Origin: Ailurus styani
Taxonomy: Eukaryota; Chordata; Mammalia; Carnivora; Ailuridae
Length of the DNA stretch: 64,000 nucleotides
Assembly (NCBI GenBank): GCA_002007465.1
Contig: LNAC01001830.1
Span: 23,491 to 87,490, forward strand
Direction: 5' to 3'
The position numbers and the translations under genes were made by a program. Numbering within the stretch: the stretch's first letter is position 1; the number at the start of each line of letters is the position of its first letter. The notes under the pieces were generated by a model. That model made no database searches. It was given only the letters and a program-made list of their open reading frames with translations, and was not told the DNA's origin. This document shows positions 44,852 to 56,425 of the stretch, piece after piece.

Positions 44852-46839
44852 GAGAGTTTGACTTCTTTTTTGCCAATATGAGTAACTGGTAATTTGTTGT
44901 TGTTGTTGTTGTCTGAAGCTAAGATTTCTAGTACTATGTTGAGCAGAAGTGGCGAAAGTGGGCATCCCTTTCGTCTTCTGGACCTTATGGGAAAAACTTA
45001 CAGTTTTTCCCCATTGATCATGATATTCACTGTGGGCTTTTCATAGATAGTTTTTATGATATTGAGGAATGTTCCTTCTATCCCTACAGTCTAAGGAGTT
45101 TTAATCAGGGAAGAATGCTGTATTTTTCCCAATGCTTTTTCTGGATCCATTGAGAGAATCATATGGTTCTTGTCTTTTATTATTGTACTCTATCAGGTTG
45201 ATTGATTTGTGAATATTGAACCACCCTTGTGTCCCAGGAATAAATCCCAACTGGTCATGGTGAATAATCCTTTAAATGTACTGTTGGATCCTATTGGCTA
45301 GGATCTTGGTGTGTATTTTGACATTCATGTTCATTAGGGATATCGATCTGTAATTATCGTTTTTGATGGGGTCTTTGTCTGGTTTTGGGGTCAGGTAATG
45401 CTGTTCTCATGAAATGACTTTGGAAGTTTTCCTCTGTTTCTATTTTTTAAAAAAACAGCTTCAGTAGATTAGGTGTTATTTCTTCTTTGAATGTTTTGTA
45501 GAATTCCCTGAGGAAGCCATCTGTCCCTGGACCCTCATATTTTGGGAGGTTTTTTATTACAGCTTCAATTTCCTTCCAGTTATTGGTTAGTTCCAATTGT
45601 CTATTTCTTCCTATTTCAGTCTTGGTAGTTTTTCAGTGTACAGGAATGCATCCATTTCTTTCATATTAGTTAATGATTTGGCATATAGTTGTTGGTACCT
45701 TTTTTTTTACTTTGTTATTTTTTCATATCATTTATTTCTGCTAGAATCTTTATCATTTTTTTCCTTGTGGCTTTAGGCTATATTTGCTATTCCATTTCTA
45801 GCTCCTTTAGTTGTAAGTTTAGGTTGTGTATTTGAGATTGTTCTTCCTTCTTGAGGTAGACCTATATTGCTATATACTTTCCTCTTATGAACACTTTTGC
45901 TGCATCCCAAATATTTTGGACTGTTGTGTTTTTATTTTCATTTTTTCCATGTATTTCTTTTAATTTATACTTTAATTTTCTAGTTAACCTATTCATTATT
46001 TAGTAGAATGTTCTTTAATCTTCACGAGTTCATGGTCATTGAAGTATTGTCTTGTGTTTGAGCAAGTTTAATGGTGTTGTGATTGGAAAATATGCATGGT
46101 GTGATCTCAATCTTTTTGTACTTGTTGAGGCCTGATTTGTGACCCAGATTGTCATGTATTCTGGAGAATGTCCTATATGCACTAGAAAAGTTGTGTATTC
46201 TGCTGCTTTGGGATGCAATTTTCTGAATATATCTGTTAAGTCCATCTAGTTCAGTGCGTCATTGAAAGCCTTTGTTTCCTTGTTGATTTTCTGTGAGATG
46301 ATTTGTCCTTTGGCTTAAATGGGGTGTTAAAGTAACCTACCATTATTGTCTTATTAGCAATAAGTTAATTTGCTTTTGTTATTCATTGTCTTATATACTT
46401 AGGTGCTCCCAGTTTGGGAGCATAAATATTTACATTGTAAGATCTTGTTGGATAGGCACAAGTTTTGCAATGTATTACTCTTGTTAATCTCTTCTTACAG
46501 GCTTTGGTTTAATATCTAGTTCTTCTGATATAAGTATGGCTATGCTACCTTTCTTTTGATATTCATTAACATGATAAATGGTTATCAATCCCCACACTTT
46601 TATTCTGCAGATATCTTCAGATGTAAAACGAGTCTCTTGTATGCAACATACAGATGGGTATATTTTTTAATCTTGTCTAGCATCCTATGTCTTTTCATCG
46701 TAGCATTTAGTCCATTTGCATTCAGAATGATTATTGATAGATAGGAGTTGATTGCCATTGTGTCACTTGTTAAATTCTTGTTTCTGGAGATTTCACTCTT
46801 CCTTTATAGACTTTATCACTTTTGGTCTTTCCCATTGAA

Positions 46840-47713
46840 TGAGTCTCTTTTAATATTTTTTGCAGGGCTAGTTTGGTGGTCATGAATTCCTTTAGTTTTT
46901 GTTTACATGGGAAACTGTCTTATTCTGAATGACAGCTTGCCAGACTCTTAGCTGTGTATTCTTCCCATTCATCCTGTTGAATATATCATGCCACCTTCTT
47001 CTGGGCTGTCAAGTTTCTGTGGAGAGATCTGCTGCTAACATTATTTGTCTTCCTTTTTAAGTTAGAGATGCCTTTTCTCTTGTTGGTTTCAGGTTTTTTT
47101 TTTCTTATCTCTGTACTTTGCAAATTTAGCTACAATATGTGGTGGTGTTGGCCTGATTTTGTTGATTTTGATGGGAGTTCTCTGTGCCTCCTGGATTTGG
47201 ATGTCTCTTTCCTTCTACCAGATTAGAGAAGTTTTCAACTATAATTTCCTCAAATATACCTTCTGACCCCCTTTTTCCCTCTCTGGAATTCGCATGATAT
47301 GAATGTTATTACCCTTTATGGAGTCACTGGTTCCTAAGTCTACATTCATGACCTAATATTTTTCCCTCTTCTTTTCAGCTTTATTATTTTCCATAGGTTT
47401 ATCTTCCAGATGAAGGATTTATTCATCTGCTTCTTCCATCTTTGCAGTCATTACATCCAGTTGATTTCCTAACTCAGTTATAACTATTTTTTTTGGCTTG
47501 ACTTGTTTTTAGTTTAGTTTTTTTTAATCTCTGCAGTAAGGGACTTCTTGATGTCTTCTATATTTTTATCAAGCCCAGATTGTAACCTTATAATTGCTGT
47601 TTCAGATATTGTTCAATTATATTACTTATGTCTCTTTCAGTTATATCCCTGGCTGTGACCTTTTCTTGTTCTTTTTTTTTTGAGGGTGTATTAATTTTTC
47701 TGTTTTGGAACAT
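46840..47713 (-). pseudogene. L1 ORF1, broken
   Basis: ATG at 47,713 reads MFQNRKINTPSKKKNKK, a basic start typical of ORF1p, then breaks. A coiled-coil-like region (47,650-47,380), RRM text and the antisense of LSTETWQ/NIFNRM-like blocks (47,080-46,970) follow. It ends about 82 bp before the ORF2 ATG. Roughly 290 codons if intact. Confidence 0.82.
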
Positions 47714-49219
47714 TGTGTAGGTCTCTGTCTTCTCTGTGTTAGGAAAGTCTTTTATGTTTACTGCTTCTGAAAGTAATGGCTTTATTAAGAAAAGGTCATA
47801 TATTGTCCAGCGCCTGTTGTCTCAGGAAGTGTTTCTGTTGTATTCTGTGTGCATTCTGCTGTTGTGTTTTGGCTGTCCTTTCCTTTAGGCCAGCCCTCTG
47901 CAGTTTCTTCTTGCCTATAGTGTGGAGTGTTTGGACCTTGTCCAGTGTGTGTCAAGTTTTAACTAGGTGTGGTCTGGTCTGTTTGTTAAAAGAGCCTGAT
48001 TAGAACTTAAGCTGTGCAGCACTGTATATTCAGTAGACTGTGTGTGTGTGTGGTAAGGGATTGTGGTGGTCTTCTGCTGGAGGAATCCACTGCTCTGGTT
48101 CTTAGGCACATTTGACCAGAGTTTCTGGGTTTGTTGTAAGTTATATAAGCTGCCACTGTTGGTGCTGTGCTGATTACTGAACTTATCTTATGTTGAGGGG
48201 TGAGGGAGAAATGGTGCCAACCCTCCCCTTCATTCTTGGAGAGGGGATTTCATGCCCCCTGCTGTCCCAGAAGCCCTCACAGAAGAGTGAATAATATCCC
48301 TTTGAGTTTTCCAGTCCTCCTTCAGATCCCTGCCTTCACCCTGTGTCCAAGCCATCTGCCTGCCGAGCAGTACAGTGCACCCATGTTTTATCCCTTGGAG
48401 GCCAGTTGAGTTTTAAAACTCCAAGCTTTAGAGACCTGATGCGGTATGGACCTATGCTTGCCTTCTGAGGGTGAGTCTTGCTGCACTGAGACTGGTACAG
48501 GTTTGTCCCAGAAGTGCAGTTGTACAACTGTGCAGGAGCTTAGAGTTTGGAGTAAAGTGCAACAAATGCTAGTGTAAAGGTTAGCGGCCCTCAGCAGGTG
48601 TCTCTATGTCTATGCTAAGATGCAGGGGAGCATAATGGTGTGCACTGGCTCTTTTGTTCCTGGGGAGGCAATGCCACCTCTCCCAGATGCACATCAAGAA
48701 GGGAAACCATCTCTCTCAGTGTGCACCACGGGATCCCCAGTTCCCGTCCTGCCACCTGCTCCCAGGCTATCCACCCTCCTTCTTCACAGGAAGAGTGCAT
48801 GTTGGACTCAACACCAACGATAGCAGGTACCTCCAAAACTTCAGGCTGTGAGCTCCACTCGCTGTAAATCTCACAGTCATCAGCCCCTCTAGTTTTTCCA
48901 GTCAGTGTCTTTGAGGAAGTGTTTCCTTGTGCACTATCCTGTGTGCCCTATTCTCTGTCTCTTTCTCTCTCTTGCCTTTCTCCATCACCAGGGATACTTC
49001 CCCTCCACAGGGCCTGCAATTGTTTTCTTCCCCAATTACATCTGCACACCTCCTACCTTCAACAAAGTGGCCTCTTCTCTCCCTCTAGTTGTGCAATTTG
49101 TTCTGTCAGTCCTCAAACCAATTTCTTAGATGTTCAGAATGATTTGACATTTATTTAGTTGTGTTGAAAGGATGAGGCAAGAACAGGGTCCTTCTATTAT
49201 TCTGTTGTCTTGGCTCCCC
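47714..49219 (-). promoter_or_regulatory. L1 5' UTR (minus)
   Basis: GC-richer sequence upstream of ORF1 on the minus strand. Many overlapping short frames in both directions (48,200-49,160) reflect base composition rather than genes. No YY1-like core is evident at the start, which reads GGAGCCAAGACAACAG. Confidence 0.65.
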
Positions 49220-49224
49220 CTGAT

Positions 49225-50303
49225 AGGTATGTAGTTATTGATATTTTGTTAATTATTTTCTAGTTGTGTTTGTACTTCTTTTTCTCCCCTTTGTACTCTT
49301 TTTTCATGTTGAATGAATTTTTGTAGTGTTTAACATTCTTTCTCTTTTTTTGTGTATCTACTATAGGTTTGGGGTTTTGGGTTACCATGAGATTCATATA
49401 TATCCTTATGCATACCAGTCTATAGTAAGTTGATGTTCAGCTATGTTCAAACACATTCTTAAAAAATGTTTTACCTTCCTCTCCACATTTTATGTATATA
49501 TTGTTATATTTTACATCTTCTTATTCAGAATTCTTTGATGTACAATTATGGTTTTTACTTTTCCACTTGAAAAAGCCCCTTTAACATTTCTTGTAAGGCC
49601 ACTTTAATGGTGATGGACACTTTTAACTTGTGTTTGTCTGAAAACTTCTGTATGTCTCCTTTACTTCTGAATTATAATCTTTCAGGGTAGAGAATGCTTG
49701 GTTTTAGTGGGGTTTTTTGGTGTTTTGTTTTTGTTTGCTAGTTTGTTTAATCTATAGTATGCCACCCTCATCTGGTCTACAAAGTTTCAGCTCTTATATC
49801 ATCTGATAGCCTTATGAGGTTTCATTTGTAAATAACTAATCTCTTCCTTTTGCTGCTTTTAAAATACCCTATCTTTGAACTTTGACATTCAAATTATTTT
49901 TTATTATTATGTTCAAATATCCAACACATAATACATCATTAGTCTTTGATGTAGTGTTCAATGGCTATGTGAAACATAAGGAATAGTGTGGAGGACCATA
50001 GGGGAAGGGAGGGAAAACTGAATGAGAAGAAATCAGAGAGGGAGAGAAACCATGAGAGACTCTGGACTCTGAGAAACAAACAGAGTTGCAGAGGGGAGGG
50101 GTAGGGGATGGGGTAACTGGGTGTTATATGTGACATTTGAATTATTATGTGTTATGCTGTGGACTTCTCTAGGTTCATCTTTTTTGGGGGCTATTTAGTC
50201 AGTTCTAAGCTTTTCTTCAGGAAGAATTTCTCTACAAATAGGTGTTGATTTGGTGTGTCCATGGAGGAGGTGAGTTCAGCATCTTCTTGTGTCACCATCT
50301 TAT
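49225..50303 (-). mobile_element. Ancient L1 5' part (ORF1), minus
   Basis: Antisense of an old L1M-type inter-ORF region (GGGTTACCATGAGATTCATA) and ORF1 (TTTCTTGTAAGGCCACTTTA; GATAGCCTTATGAGGTTTCA), resuming at 50,147 after an L1 insertion. The right end (GGAGGTGAGTTCAGCATCTT to CACCATCTTATA) may be its 5' UTR start. Confidence 0.65.
49899..50130 (-). mobile_element. Twin-primed short L1, minus
   Basis: Left: antisense L1 3' end (ATATCCAACACATAATACAT) to about 49,961. Right: sense 3' UTR (GTGAAACATAAGGAATAGTG to GGGTGTTATATG), that is, inverted relative to the left part. The two meet within about 15 bp of contiguity in L1. TSD TGACATTCAAATTATT (49,883-49,898) and TGACATTTGAATTATT (50,131-50,146), two mismatches. 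Confidence 0.82.
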
Positions 50304-50414
50304 ACCAGAACCCAAATGCTACTGATTTTTGTATGTTGATTTTGTATTCTGCAACTTTACTGGATTTCTTCATTTGTTCTAATAGTTCCAAACTATTGGA
50401 CTATCTGGGACCAT

Positions 50415-50492
50415 ATGTCTATATCTATTTATATCTATATCTATATCTATATCTATGTATATATATGTATATATATATATACACACATACAT
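50415..50492. repeat. (TATATC)n / (TA)n microsatellite
   Basis: Imperfect TATATC units followed by TATG/TA repeats, inside the ancient L1. Confidence 0.92.
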
Positions 50493-51154
50493 ATGGGGAA
50501 ACATGGAACATATCATCAGCAAATAGTGAAAATTTTACTTCTTTCTTTCTAATTTGGATGCTTTTTATTTCTTTGTCTTGAATCATTGCTCTAGCTAGGA
50601 CTTCCACTACTATATTGACTGGGAGTGGTAAGATTGGTCATTCTTGCCTTTTTTCTGACCTTAAAAGGAAAGCTTTCAGTTTTTTCCTAGTGAGTATAAT
50701 GTTAAATGTAGTTTTTCATATGTGGCCTTTACTATATTGATGTATGTTCCTTCCATACCTAATCTGTTAGTGGTTTTATCATAAAAAGATATATTTTGTC
50801 AAATGCCTTTTTGTGTATCTATTGAAATGATCAAATTATTTTAATCTTTTGTGATGAAATACATTTATTGATTTGCATATGTTGTACAATCTATTTATCC
50901 CATGGATAAATTGCACTTAGGCATGGTGTATAACCCTTTTGATACATTCTTCAATTCATTTTGGTAATATCTTGTTGAGAATTTTTACATCTATACTCAT
51001 TGGAAATATTGGTCTTTTCTTGTGGTATACTTATCTGCTTTGGTTTCAAAATAACTCTGGCTTTGTAGAATGAGTTTGGGCTCATTCTCTTCCTTGATAT
51101 TTTGCAAGAATTTGAGGAGGACTGGTGTGAATTACTATTTAAATGTTTGGTAGA

Positions 51155-51337
51155 GGGCGCCTGGGTGGCTCAGTGGGTTAAAGCCTCTGCTTTCGGCTCA
51201 GGTCATGATCTCAGGGTACTGGGATCGAGGTCCGCGTCGGGATCCCTGCTCAGTGGGATCCCTGCTTCCCCCCCCCCCGCCTGCCTCTCTGCCTCCTTGT
51301 GATCTCTCTCCCTCTGTGAAATAAATTTTAAAAAAAT
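51155..51337 (+). mobile_element. Can-SINE, plus
   Basis: Complete element with poly(C) in the middle and a perfect 14-bp TSD AAATGTTTGGTAGA at 51,141-51,154 and 51,338-51,351. Confidence 0.97.
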
Positions 51338-51700
51338 AAATGTTTGGTAGAATTCACCACTGAAGCCATCTGGTTCTGGAGTTTTCTGTGTTGGAAGGTT
51401 TTTGTTTGTTTGTTTTTGGTTTTGGTTTTTATAGTGATTCAGTCTTTTTACTCATTATTTGTCTGATCAGATTTTCACCATGACACAATCTTGGTAGGTT
51501 GTGGGTTTCTAGAAATGTATGCAATTCTTTAGGCTAATTAATTTGTTGGCTTATAATAGTTTACTGTAGTCTTCTATGATTCTATGTATTTCCAGAATAG
51601 TGGTTGTAATGTCTCCTCTTGCATTTCTAATTTTATTTATTTTAGTCTTCTCTCTAGCTCAAGGTTTCTCAATTCGTCATGTTGAAGAATCAGCTTTTAT

Positions 51701-51866
51701 TTTTATGTATGTATGTATTTACTTTTATTGTGTTATATTAGTCACCCTACAATACATCATTAGGTTGTTTTACATCATTAGTTTTTGATGTAGTGTTCCA
51801 ATATTCATTATTTACTTTGGAAAATAGTGTGGAGATTCCTCAAAAAATTAAATATATATATATATG
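51701..51866 (-). mobile_element. Short L1 3' end with an inverted ORF2 piece
   Basis: Antisense 3' end (GTCACCCTACAATACATCAT) to about 51,813, then sense ORF2-end text (GAAAATAGTGTGGAGATTCC) and (TA)n. The orientation switch resembles twin priming, but about 0.7 kb of L1 would be missing between the parts. Confidence 0.6.
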
Positions 51867-52477
51867 TTTTAAATTGAATTAGACGCTATATAGAAAATCA
51901 TTAGTTTCAGATGTAGAGTTCAGTAATTCATCAGTTGCATGTTACAACCAGTGCTCATCACATCATGTACCCTCCTTAATTTGCACCACCCAGTTACCCC
52001 ATCCTTACACACACCTCCCTTCTAAAAGCCATTAGTTTATTTCCCATAGTTAAGAGTCTCTCATCTCCCTTTCTGATTTCTTCCCATTCAGTTTTTCCCT
52101 CCCTTCTCCTATGATTTTCTGTGCTATTTCTTATGTTTCTCATATGAGTGAAACCATATGATAACTGTCTTTCTCTGATTGACTTATTTTTCTCAGCATA
52201 ATACCCTCTAGTTCCATCCATGTCAATGTAAATGGTAATATTTCATCCTTTCTAATGGCTGAATGATATTTCATTTTATCTATTGTATATTCCTAAATAC
52301 CACATCTTCCTTATACATTCACCCATCGATGGATATCTGGTCTCTTTCCATAGTTTGGTTGTTGTGATCATTGCCGCTAAAAATATTGGGGTGCAGGTGT
52401 CCCTTCAGATTACTATATTTGTATCTTTTGGGTAAATGCTTAGTAGTATAATTGATGGGTCATAGGGTAACTCTATT

Positions 52478-52668
52478 CTTTTAAAGATTTTATTTATTTG
52501 ACAGAGAAAGACACAGCGAGAGAGGGAACACAAGCAACGGGAGTGGGAGAGGGAGAAGCAGGCTTCCTGCTCAGCAGGGAGCCCAACACAAGGCTCAATC
52601 CCAGGACCCAGGGATCATGACTTGAGCTGAAGGCAGGCGCTTAATGACTGAGCCACCCAGGTGCCCCA
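52478..52668 (-). mobile_element. Can-SINE, minus (first of a pair)
   Basis: Older-type SINE with TSD GGTAACTCTATT at 52,466-52,477 and 52,669-52,680. Confidence 0.94.
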
Positions 52669-52683
52669 GGTAACTCTATTTTT

Positions 52684-52884
52684 TTTCTTTTTTTTAAAGA
52701 TTTTATTTGTTTATTTGACAGATAGAGAGTGATCACAAGGAGGCAGAGAGGCAGGCAGAGAGAGAGAGGGGGAAGCAGGCTCCCCGCCGAGCAGGGAGCC
52801 CGATGCGGGCCTCAATCCCAGGACCCTGAAATCATGACCTGAGCCAAAGGCAGAGGCTTTAACCCACTGAGCCACCCAGGGGCC
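52684..52884 (-). mobile_element. Can-SINE, minus (second of a pair)
   Basis: Younger-type SINE inserted within or next to the TSD of the first. TSD CTCTATTTTT at about 52,674-52,683 and 52,885-52,894. Confidence 0.94.
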
Positions 52885-52889
52885 CTCTA

Positions 52890-54394
52890 TTTTTAACATC
52901 TTGAGGAACCTCCATACTGTTCATCAGAGTGGTTGCGCCAACTTCCATTCCTACCAACAGTGTAAGAGGGTTCCCCTTATTACATTATCCTCTTTAACAT
53001 TTGTTGTTCCCTGATTTGTTAATTTTTAGCCATTCTGATTGGTATGAGGTGGTATCCCATTGCAGTTTTAATTCGTATTTCCTTGATGGCTAGTGATGAT
53101 GAAAATTTTTTCATGTGTCTGTTGGCCATTTGTATGTCTTCTTTGGAGAAATATCTGTTTATGTCTTCTGCCCATTTCTTGACTGCATTATTTGATTTAT
53201 GGGTGTTGAGTTTGATAGGTTCTTCATACATTTTGGATACCAGCCATTCACCAATAATGTCATTTGAAATATCTTCTCCCATTTCATGAGCTGCCTCTTA
53301 TTTTTGTTGACTGTTTCCTTTGCTGCACAGAAGCTTTTCCTCTTGATCAAGTCCCAATAGTTTATTTTTGCTTTTGTTTCCCTTGCCTTTAGAGACATGT
53401 CTAGCAAGAAGTTGCTGTGGCCGAGGTCAGAGTGGTTACTTCTTGTCTTCTCCTCTAGGATTTTGTTGGATTTCTCTCTCATATTGAAGCCTTTCATCCA
53501 TTGTGAGTTTATATTTGTGTATGGTGTAAGAGAATGGTCCAGTTTCATTTTTCTACATGTGACTGTCCAATTTTCCCAGAACCATTTATTGAAGATACTG
53601 TCTTTTTTACATTGGATATTCTTTCCTGCTTTGTTGAAAATTAGTGAACCACAGAGTTGAGGGTCCATTTTGGGGGTCCTTATTCTGTTCCATTGATTTA
53701 TGTGTCTATTTTTGTGTTTCTACCATACTGTCTTGATGAATACAGCTTTGTAATATAGCTTGAATTCAGGCATTGTGATGCCACCAGATTTGGTTTCCTT
53801 TTTCATTATTCCTCTGGCTATTCAAGGTTTTTCTGGTTCCATACAAACTTTAGGATTGTCTGTTCCAGCTCTGTGAAAAAAATGTTGATGGTATTTTGAT
53901 GGAGATTGCATTGAACGTGTATATTGTTTTGGACAGCATAGACATTTTAACAATATTTCTTCTTCCAATCCATGAGCATGAAAAATTTTTCCCATTTCTT
54001 TGTGTCTTTTTCAATTTCTTTTATAAGTGTTCCATAGTTTTTGTGTACAGATCCTTTACCTCTTTGGTAGGATTATTCATAGGTATCTTGTGGTGTTTGG
54101 TGCAACTGTAAATGGGATCAATTCCTTAATTTCTATTTCTTCTGTTTCATTGTTAGTGTATGAAAATGCAACTGGTTTCTGTGCATTGATTTTATATTTT
54201 GCCACATCCCTTAATTCCTATATGAGATCTAAAAATTCTTGGGTGCAGCTTTTGGATTTCCCACATTAAATATCATGTCATCTGTAAAGAACAAGTGTTT
54301 GACTTCTTCTTTTCCAATTTGAATGCCTTTTATTTATTTTTGTTGTCTGATTGCTGAGGCTAGGACTTCTAGTACAATGCTGAACTTAGTTGAA
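52890..54394 (-). pseudogene. L1 ORF2 C-terminal half, broken
   Basis: The minus strand shows RT active-site text FFTDDMIFNVG (about 54,300-54,270, both Asp kept), then thumb/connection blocks and an open stretch 53,668-53,159 (169 codons: LIFNKAGKNIQCKKDS, AKINYWDLIKRKSFCAAKE). It continues in another frame as 53,282-53,019 ([19 protein letters not shown]). The N-terminal half was never copied (5' truncation). Confidence 0.85.
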
Positions 54395-55045
54395 GAGATT
54401 TTCTGTCTGGATGATATATCTATTGTTGTAAGTGGCATATTAGTGCAGCTTTCTATTACTCTATTGCTGCCTATTTTTCCCTTTAGGTTTTCTGAGATTT
54501 GCTGTATGTGTTTAGGTGCTCTTATTTTGGCCGCAAATTTACATTATTTTATTTATTTATTTTTCATTCTTTATTTAAATTCAATTAGTTAACATATAGC
54601 GTATTATTAGTTTCAGAGGTAGAATTTAGTGATTTGTCAGTTGCTTATAACACCTAGTGTTCATTATATCAATTGACCTCCTTAATGTCTGTCACACAAT
54701 TGCCCCATTACCTCGCCAACCTCCTATACAGCAACCTTCAGTTTGTTTTCTATAGTTAAGAGTCTCTTATGGCTTGCTTTCCTCTCTGTTTTCATCTTAT
54801 TTTATTTTTCCTTCCCTTCCCCTATGTTTATCTGTTTTTTTCTTAAATTCCATGTATGAGTGTAATCATATATTCTCTTGTTTGATTAACCCTTTTATTA
54901 TTTAATGGCCTTATTTTTCTCTTATTGTAGGCTATAACTATAAATCTATGTATTCCTGATATAACTACAGTTGCCTCAGCTTTCTTTACTTTCCATTTTT
55001 ATGGAATATCTTTTTCTACCTCTTTACTTCCATCCTGTAGATTTT
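54395..55045 (-). mobile_element. Ancient L1 EN region, minus
   Basis: 54,395-54,542 (TTTTCTGTCTGGATGATATA) and 54,880-55,045 (TTATGGAATATCTTTTTCTA) are antisense EN text of an old L1, separated by a younger L1 3' end. It probably belongs with 50,304-51,700. Confidence 0.7.
54543..54879 (-). mobile_element. 5'-truncated L1 3' end, minus
   Basis: TTCAATTAGTTAACATATAG through TTCTATAGTTAAGAGTCTCT to TTCCATGTATGAGTGTAATC is antisense L1 3' UTR, about 335 bp. Confidence 0.85.
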
Positions 55046-56017
55046 AAATCACTCAAAGAAATATGTTCAAATGAAGAAATAATTCTACTTCTAACAAATT
55101 GAAAGAATGTGAAAGAACTTTTTTAATGAAATAACTCATGTAAATAAGGAAATGGAAATTCTAAAAAAAGTAACCAAAGACAAATTTTGCAGTTGCATGT
55201 GATGATAACTAATATACACCTTCAATATAAAGATTGAAAAACAAATTGGACTTGGCAGGAGAAAGAAAAAGAAAACACCTGACTTGAGAAGATTCTTGAA
55301 ATTATCTCCCTGAAGAATAGACAGAAAAAGAATGAAGAAATATGAGCAGAACTACTGAAACCTATAAGATACTCTCAAGTATATCATTATATACATATTG
55401 GGAGTCCCAGAAAGAGAAAGAGAAGGGAGAAGAAATAAGAATTAAAAAAATAATATCTAAAAGCTTCCAATCTGATGAAAAGCATTATTACTCAATACTT
55501 AAAAAGCTCACTGACTGCAAATTTGATGACCTGTATTATGGCCGCAACTATAAAAATCATATTCTTTAGGTATAGAAACCTAAAGATAAAGAATAAATCT
55601 TAAAAGCAGAGAGGTAAAAATAACACAAAATATGTTAGTGATCTACAATAAGATTAACAACTGACTTCTCAACCATAGAGATGAAGAGGCAGTAAGATGT
55701 CATATTCATAGTAATAAAATAAGATAGTAAAAAACCACATCTATATACAGCAACATAAGCATTCAAAAATTAAAGAGAAATCAATTTATCCTCAAATAAA
55801 ACATTGCTAACCAACTTGGCATACAATAAATATTAAAGGGAGTCATTTTGGCAAAAATAAATGGGCATGAGACATTAAGTAGAAGTAACCTGAAGCAGTA
55901 AAGAGCATTAGTTCAGGTAACTTCATAGGTAAATATAAGACACAGTATAAAGATACAATTGTATGTAACTTGTCTTCTCCTTTCTGGTTTAAAGTGGAAT
56001 TAAACAAGACTATACAT

Positions 56018-56097
56018 AAACAATGAATCTTGGAACACTACATATAAAACTAATGATGCTTTGTATGGTGATTAACATAACACAATTTAAAAAGGCT
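56018..56097 (+). mobile_element. Very short L1 3' end, plus
   Basis: ACATAAACAATGAATCTTGG and ATGGTGATTAACATAACACA, about 80 bp of L1 3' end. Confidence 0.75.
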
Positions 56098-56319
56098 ATA
56101 ATTATAAAAAGTGTTTATTAGCTTATAATATATAAAGAATAGCAGAAATGATAGAAGGGAGAATAGAGCTATAATAGAACAAATCATTTGATATTAATGA
56201 AATTAAGTTGGTATTTATCCTAAGTATATAATTTTAAGATATTAACTCTAATCACCAGGTAAACCATGAATAAGGTAACTCGGAAGCAAAAATGTTATTT
56301 GGTGACAGATGGCAATGAC

Positions 56320-56425
56320 ACTTATTGTGGTGAGCACTAAGTAATGTTTAGAATTGTTGAATCATTATGCTGTACCCAGGAAACTAATATAACATTGTAT
56401 GTTAATTATACTTTTACAAAAACTA
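56320..56425 (+). mobile_element. L1 3' end, plus (older)
   Basis: TATTGTGGTGAGCACTAAGT, AACTAATATAACATTGTATG and a tail TTATACTTTTACAAAAA match an older L1 3' end. Confidence 0.65.

Larger units (their letters stand above)
42560..46758 (-). pseudogene. L1 ORF2 (EN-RT), full extent, broken
   Basis: ATG at 46,758 starts MAINSYLSIIILNANGL. EN blocks follow in broken frames (LTDIFRKLHPKAAEY at 46,245-46,180). The RT catalytic box near 44,640-44,600 reads FTDNKIFYVENPKYS, so the second aspartate is asparagine. Thumb and connection text is open at 44,041-43,364 (225 codons: LILKFVWNQKRPQIS, IGQPQVEEWNW, AKINFWDFIKIKSFCTAK). The C-terminal Cys-rich block ([11 protein letters not shown]) lies at 43,129-42,848. 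The most decayed part is the linker at 45,500-46,000. Confidence 0.88.
42283..49219 (-). mobile_element. Full-length L1, minus
   Basis: Read on the minus strand: 5' end near 49,219 (GGGGGAGCCAAGACAACAGA), 5' UTR to 47,714, ORF1 (47,713 to about 46,840), ORF2 from ATG 46,758 to about 42,560, and a 3' UTR to 42,283. Later insertions are an L1 3' fragment (44,042-44,219), a SINE (44,659-44,851) and an AT-rich expansion (43,240-43,395). The family differs from the youngest L1s here. No clear TSD. Confidence 0.9.
50304..51700 (-). mobile_element. Ancient L1 ORF2 RT region, minus
   Basis: Antisense RT text of an old L1 (TTGATTTTGTATTCTGCAAC; TAGCTAGGACTTCCACTACT; GATGTATGTTCCTTCCATAC). EN text of the same orientation reappears at 54,395, beyond younger insertions. 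No usable frame. Confidence 0.8.
51867..54394 (-). mobile_element. 5'-truncated L1, minus, with two SINEs
   Basis: 3' UTR (51,867-52,470), ORF2 C-terminal part (53,669-52,890) and RT up to the catalytic region, truncated at about 54,394. Two SINEs are inserted at the same place near 52,478 and 52,684. Confidence 0.88.
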
